Origin: Xiphophorus maculatus
Taxonomy: Eukaryota; Chordata; Actinopteri; Cyprinodontiformes; Poeciliidae
Reading direction: 5' to 3'
Assembly: GCF_002775205.1 (NCBI RefSeq)
Contig: NC_036447.1
Location: 33,298,220 to 33,362,219 of the forward strand
Length of the DNA stretch: 64,000 bases
The notes under the pieces were generated by a model. The model worked only from the letters and a program-made list of their open reading frames with translations. It made no database searches and was not told where the DNA came from. Shown here in pieces: positions 61,512-64,000 of the stretch. A program made the position numbers and the translations under genes. Within the stretch, counting starts at the first letter, position 1, and each line of letters opens with the position of its first letter.

Positions 61512-62896
61512 AATGAGTAAAAATCAATACAACATAATGTTGCTGGATCAGGCACAGATGACATCTGGAGTTGTCTTTGCGAATAAAAAAGGGTTTTATT
61601 TACCTTCACACAAAAACTCAGTGTGTCACACTCGGTGCCTAACGCTCCTCAGCAGAACGAAACAGCACTGCCTCGCAAAAAGACCCATTCCAGGAAAACA
61701 CCTGAACAGTCGCATTCAATGACATGTAGGAAATATCAGTACCAAGGGTCAAGGCAGGAGACGTACTTAAAACCGAGTTCTGAAGGAATGGACAAACTAC
61801 AATGAAGAATAAATGAACTTATAATAAACAAAACAAATTGAGTTGGGTATCTGAACTACAGTATAATAAATATATAATAAAATAAATAAACTAATACATT
61901 TGGTGTCTCAGAATAATTTTTAAATTGATGTGGAATACTGCGATGTAATGTCTAAAAGTGGATACAAATATCTTAAATGATTTAAATGGTAATCTGTAAT
62001 GTATGAAATGATATAGAAAACCCAGATTGTAAAGTAATATATCAATATGCAAAATATAAAATGTCAAAATAGACCATATACAGTCCTATGGAAACTAAAA
62101 AATATTTAAAAATTGTCAATTTATGTAGAATATTATATAACATAAAAAGGAAACAAATCAAAGATAATTGAATAAAAATATTATCTATGAAGGTAACAAT
62201 AATACAACTAGTAAAGAAAAATAGTAGACAAAGATAATAAAATTGGAAAAAAAAAATCTGCATATTGAATTATATATACTATATAACTAGAATGTTAAGG
62301 AAGTTAAAATAATGAAAAACATTACATTTTTTCACTACCTTTTTTTCCATTTCTAAAAGAAAAACAACTCTAAAAATGCTTTCAAAAACATTATTTCTAT
62401 TTAAATTATATTTATCATTTCAAATATTCTGATCTGGTTTAGAACTCGGATAAATAAATGCTCAGTTTCTCTTCAGAAAACTTAAAGGAGCAGTTCTGTG
62501 AGGAACTTGGAAAAATCTGTGGTGCTGAAACATTTTAACAGAATTTGTGCAAGCTTATAAAATTGTTGTTTTTAACATTTGTTTTATTTATTATTATCTA
62601 TTCTATCAAAATGTAGAATAATTGAAGCCTAATCTGAAAATTGGTACAGATGTTGACCTGGAGCTGATCTACAGTAGATCTGTACAGTTCAACTTAAATG
62701 TTTTGCACTGAAATGTCTAAAATATTTTAGTTGTCACTGAGCTTATTGGTACCAACAAAAAAATGAGAATGTAGGAAAGAAACGCAAATATTCAAGGTAA
62801 TTCCATTATTTTATTTTTCTATAGGCTTAAAAAGTTCTAACCTGAGCGTTGTAGAAGCGCAGTAGATAAGCAGTCTTGGTATGTTGTGTTTTGCAG

Positions 62897-63025
62897 TTGA
62901 TCTGTTTCTGTGTGGAAGGAGTGGAGAGCAGCAGTGCATCTGACTGGAGAAGGACGACGGCCTCACTGTGAATAGGGAGGGGGGTGCGCAGCGGGAATAA
63001 CAATAAACATTCAAACGACTCGGCT
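62897..63025 (+). other. eif3b: Probable terminal 3'UTR exon of eif3b with poly(A) signal
   Basis: A strong acceptor (GTTGTGTTTTGCAG ending 62896) opens a GC-rich island in otherwise AT-rich DNA. AATAAA at 63002-63007 is followed by a T/G-rich element (TCTGGTCCTTTATTATTC). With donor 61319 it would make a 3'UTR intron only 12 nt beyond the stop, which does not trigger nonsense-mediated decay. Alternative: a minus-strand coding exon at 62965-62842, which is also open. Confidence 0.5.
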
Positions 63026-64000
63026 CCGTCTCTGGTCCTTTATTATTCATGCAATTCTCTGCTTTCATTTTACTCTTTCCATTTAAAAGGCTCTTCTTCA
63101 AAAAACAGAAGTGGAACTTTAAATGAAACCATAAATCAAATATATAGAAAATTATTCCATATTTAACCTTTTCCACATTTAGTTTTTATTAATTCTAATT
63201 TTGAAAAACTGGAATTTCTGAAATATGCACTCTGCATTTATAAAGAATACTTGTAGTTATGTTCACTTTGCTACAATAAAAATTAAGAAGTCTCAAAAAA
63301 AAGTAAGCTACTCTCATACTGTCTAATCTCAACTTTTGAAAAAGTGATTTAATTGCACTTTAATACCAAGTGTCAAAATCCACTAGGCAAAAGTGAACTT
63401 GCTTAGAGGTCATTGTCTTGTTATATGTTCAAGTTCTGCTTCAGTTTTATGAATTTTAGGGGTCTTTTATTTCCCTCAAATACCCAGTAGATTCATGTGC
63501 ACCTAAGCTACATATCAGATGTTCAAATAGGAAAAACCTCTTAAAATACTGAGTTATCATATTGTAACCATGTGCAGCTAATGTCAGGCAGTGTAAATAA
63601 ATGAAAGTCTTCAACTCCTCACTGGAGCTTGGAAGGAGGGCTAACAGAAACAGAGAAATTATAGGATTGGGCTGTTAATGAACTGAAAAACTAAAAACAT
63701 TAAGTACTTGATGTTTGGATGCAGTGTGTGAGATGGGAATTGCAATTTTCCCTAAGGAATTAAAGTATCTATATGGTGTCCCAATTTAGTCTCCATCAGA
63801 AATTGCTTTTTTTGATTTGTATTGTGTAGAAAATCTTTTTTTTCTTTAATTCTTGCTTGTTTCTATTGGTAATTCTTCAAAATTGATCAAATTGAGTATT
63901 AATGTGTCAGAAAAGCACACGTTTTATTCAATTAAGGATATTCTACCTTTTCTGATTTATTTAGGAAAAGACTAAATTCAACATTATAAACTGAAGGAAG
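63026..64000. other. Window end, nothing recognised
   Basis: AT-rich DNA without long frames, splice-bounded coding blocks, RNA genes or recognised repeats. Confidence 0.6.

Larger units (their letters stand above)
61319..62841. other. AT-rich stretch after eif3b, proposed 3'UTR intron
   Basis: Very AT-rich, without a protein family match or recognised repeat. A GTTGG donor, the same type as used elsewhere in eif3b, follows at 61319, twelve nucleotides after the stop codon. Confidence 0.45.

Noticed and set aside
62842..62965. Minus-strand block with AG and GT borders and 41 open codons
   Set aside because: It resembles no family I know, 41 open codons are not rare by chance, and the same DNA fits a plus-strand eif3b terminal exon with acceptor and AATAAA. 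Kept only as an alternative.

Overview
The window is vertebrate nuclear DNA, almost certainly from a ray-finned (teleost) fish. The genes are split into many exons with GT-AG introns. Many introns are only 70-100 nt long. The repeats are typical of fish: RTE/Rex-like, L1-Tx1-like and I/Nimb-like LINEs, Tc1, pogo and hAT DNA transposons, tRNA-derived SINEs, solo LTRs and long tetranucleotide microsatellites. I could not identify the species. No prokaryotic, viral or CRISPR features were seen.

Layout: (1) 34-12771, plus strand: the last six coding exons of slc5a10 (SGLT5-type sodium/sugar cotransporter), with a 9.4 kb intron that holds a full-length but decayed RTE-type LINE and a stack of nested DNA transposons. 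(2) 17023-28441, minus strand: grap (SH3-SH2-SH3 adaptor), five coding exons, with a 10.3 kb third intron that contains a shredded L1-like LINE, two solo LTRs, SINEs and a THAP-domain remnant. One coding exon of grap appears to carry a 1-nt frame disruption. (3) 31734-48993, minus strand: brat1, twelve coding exons that join to an 864-codon frame. One of its introns carries a nearly intact 5.1 kb I-type LINE with a 13-bp target-site duplication. (4) 49415-61306, plus strand: eif3b, eighteen coding exons that join to a 680-codon frame, followed by a probable 3'UTR intron and terminal exon near 63000. brat1 and eif3b are head to head, with 421 bp between their start codons, a probable shared promoter.

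The four genes do not form a pathway. slc5a10 and grap are also neighbours in mammals, as are eif3b and brat1 (same region, other genes between). Their joining here reflects lineage-specific linkage or assembly. Most of the non-exonic DNA is layered transposons, and most of the observations worth a second look are about how these insertions are nested, several with exact target-site duplications. I did not find a gene cluster that looks like a new biological system. The strongest leads are the near-intact I-type LINE, the terminal hairpin of the RTE element, the grap frame disruption, a large foldback element in brat1, and the compact bidirectional brat1/eif3b promoter.
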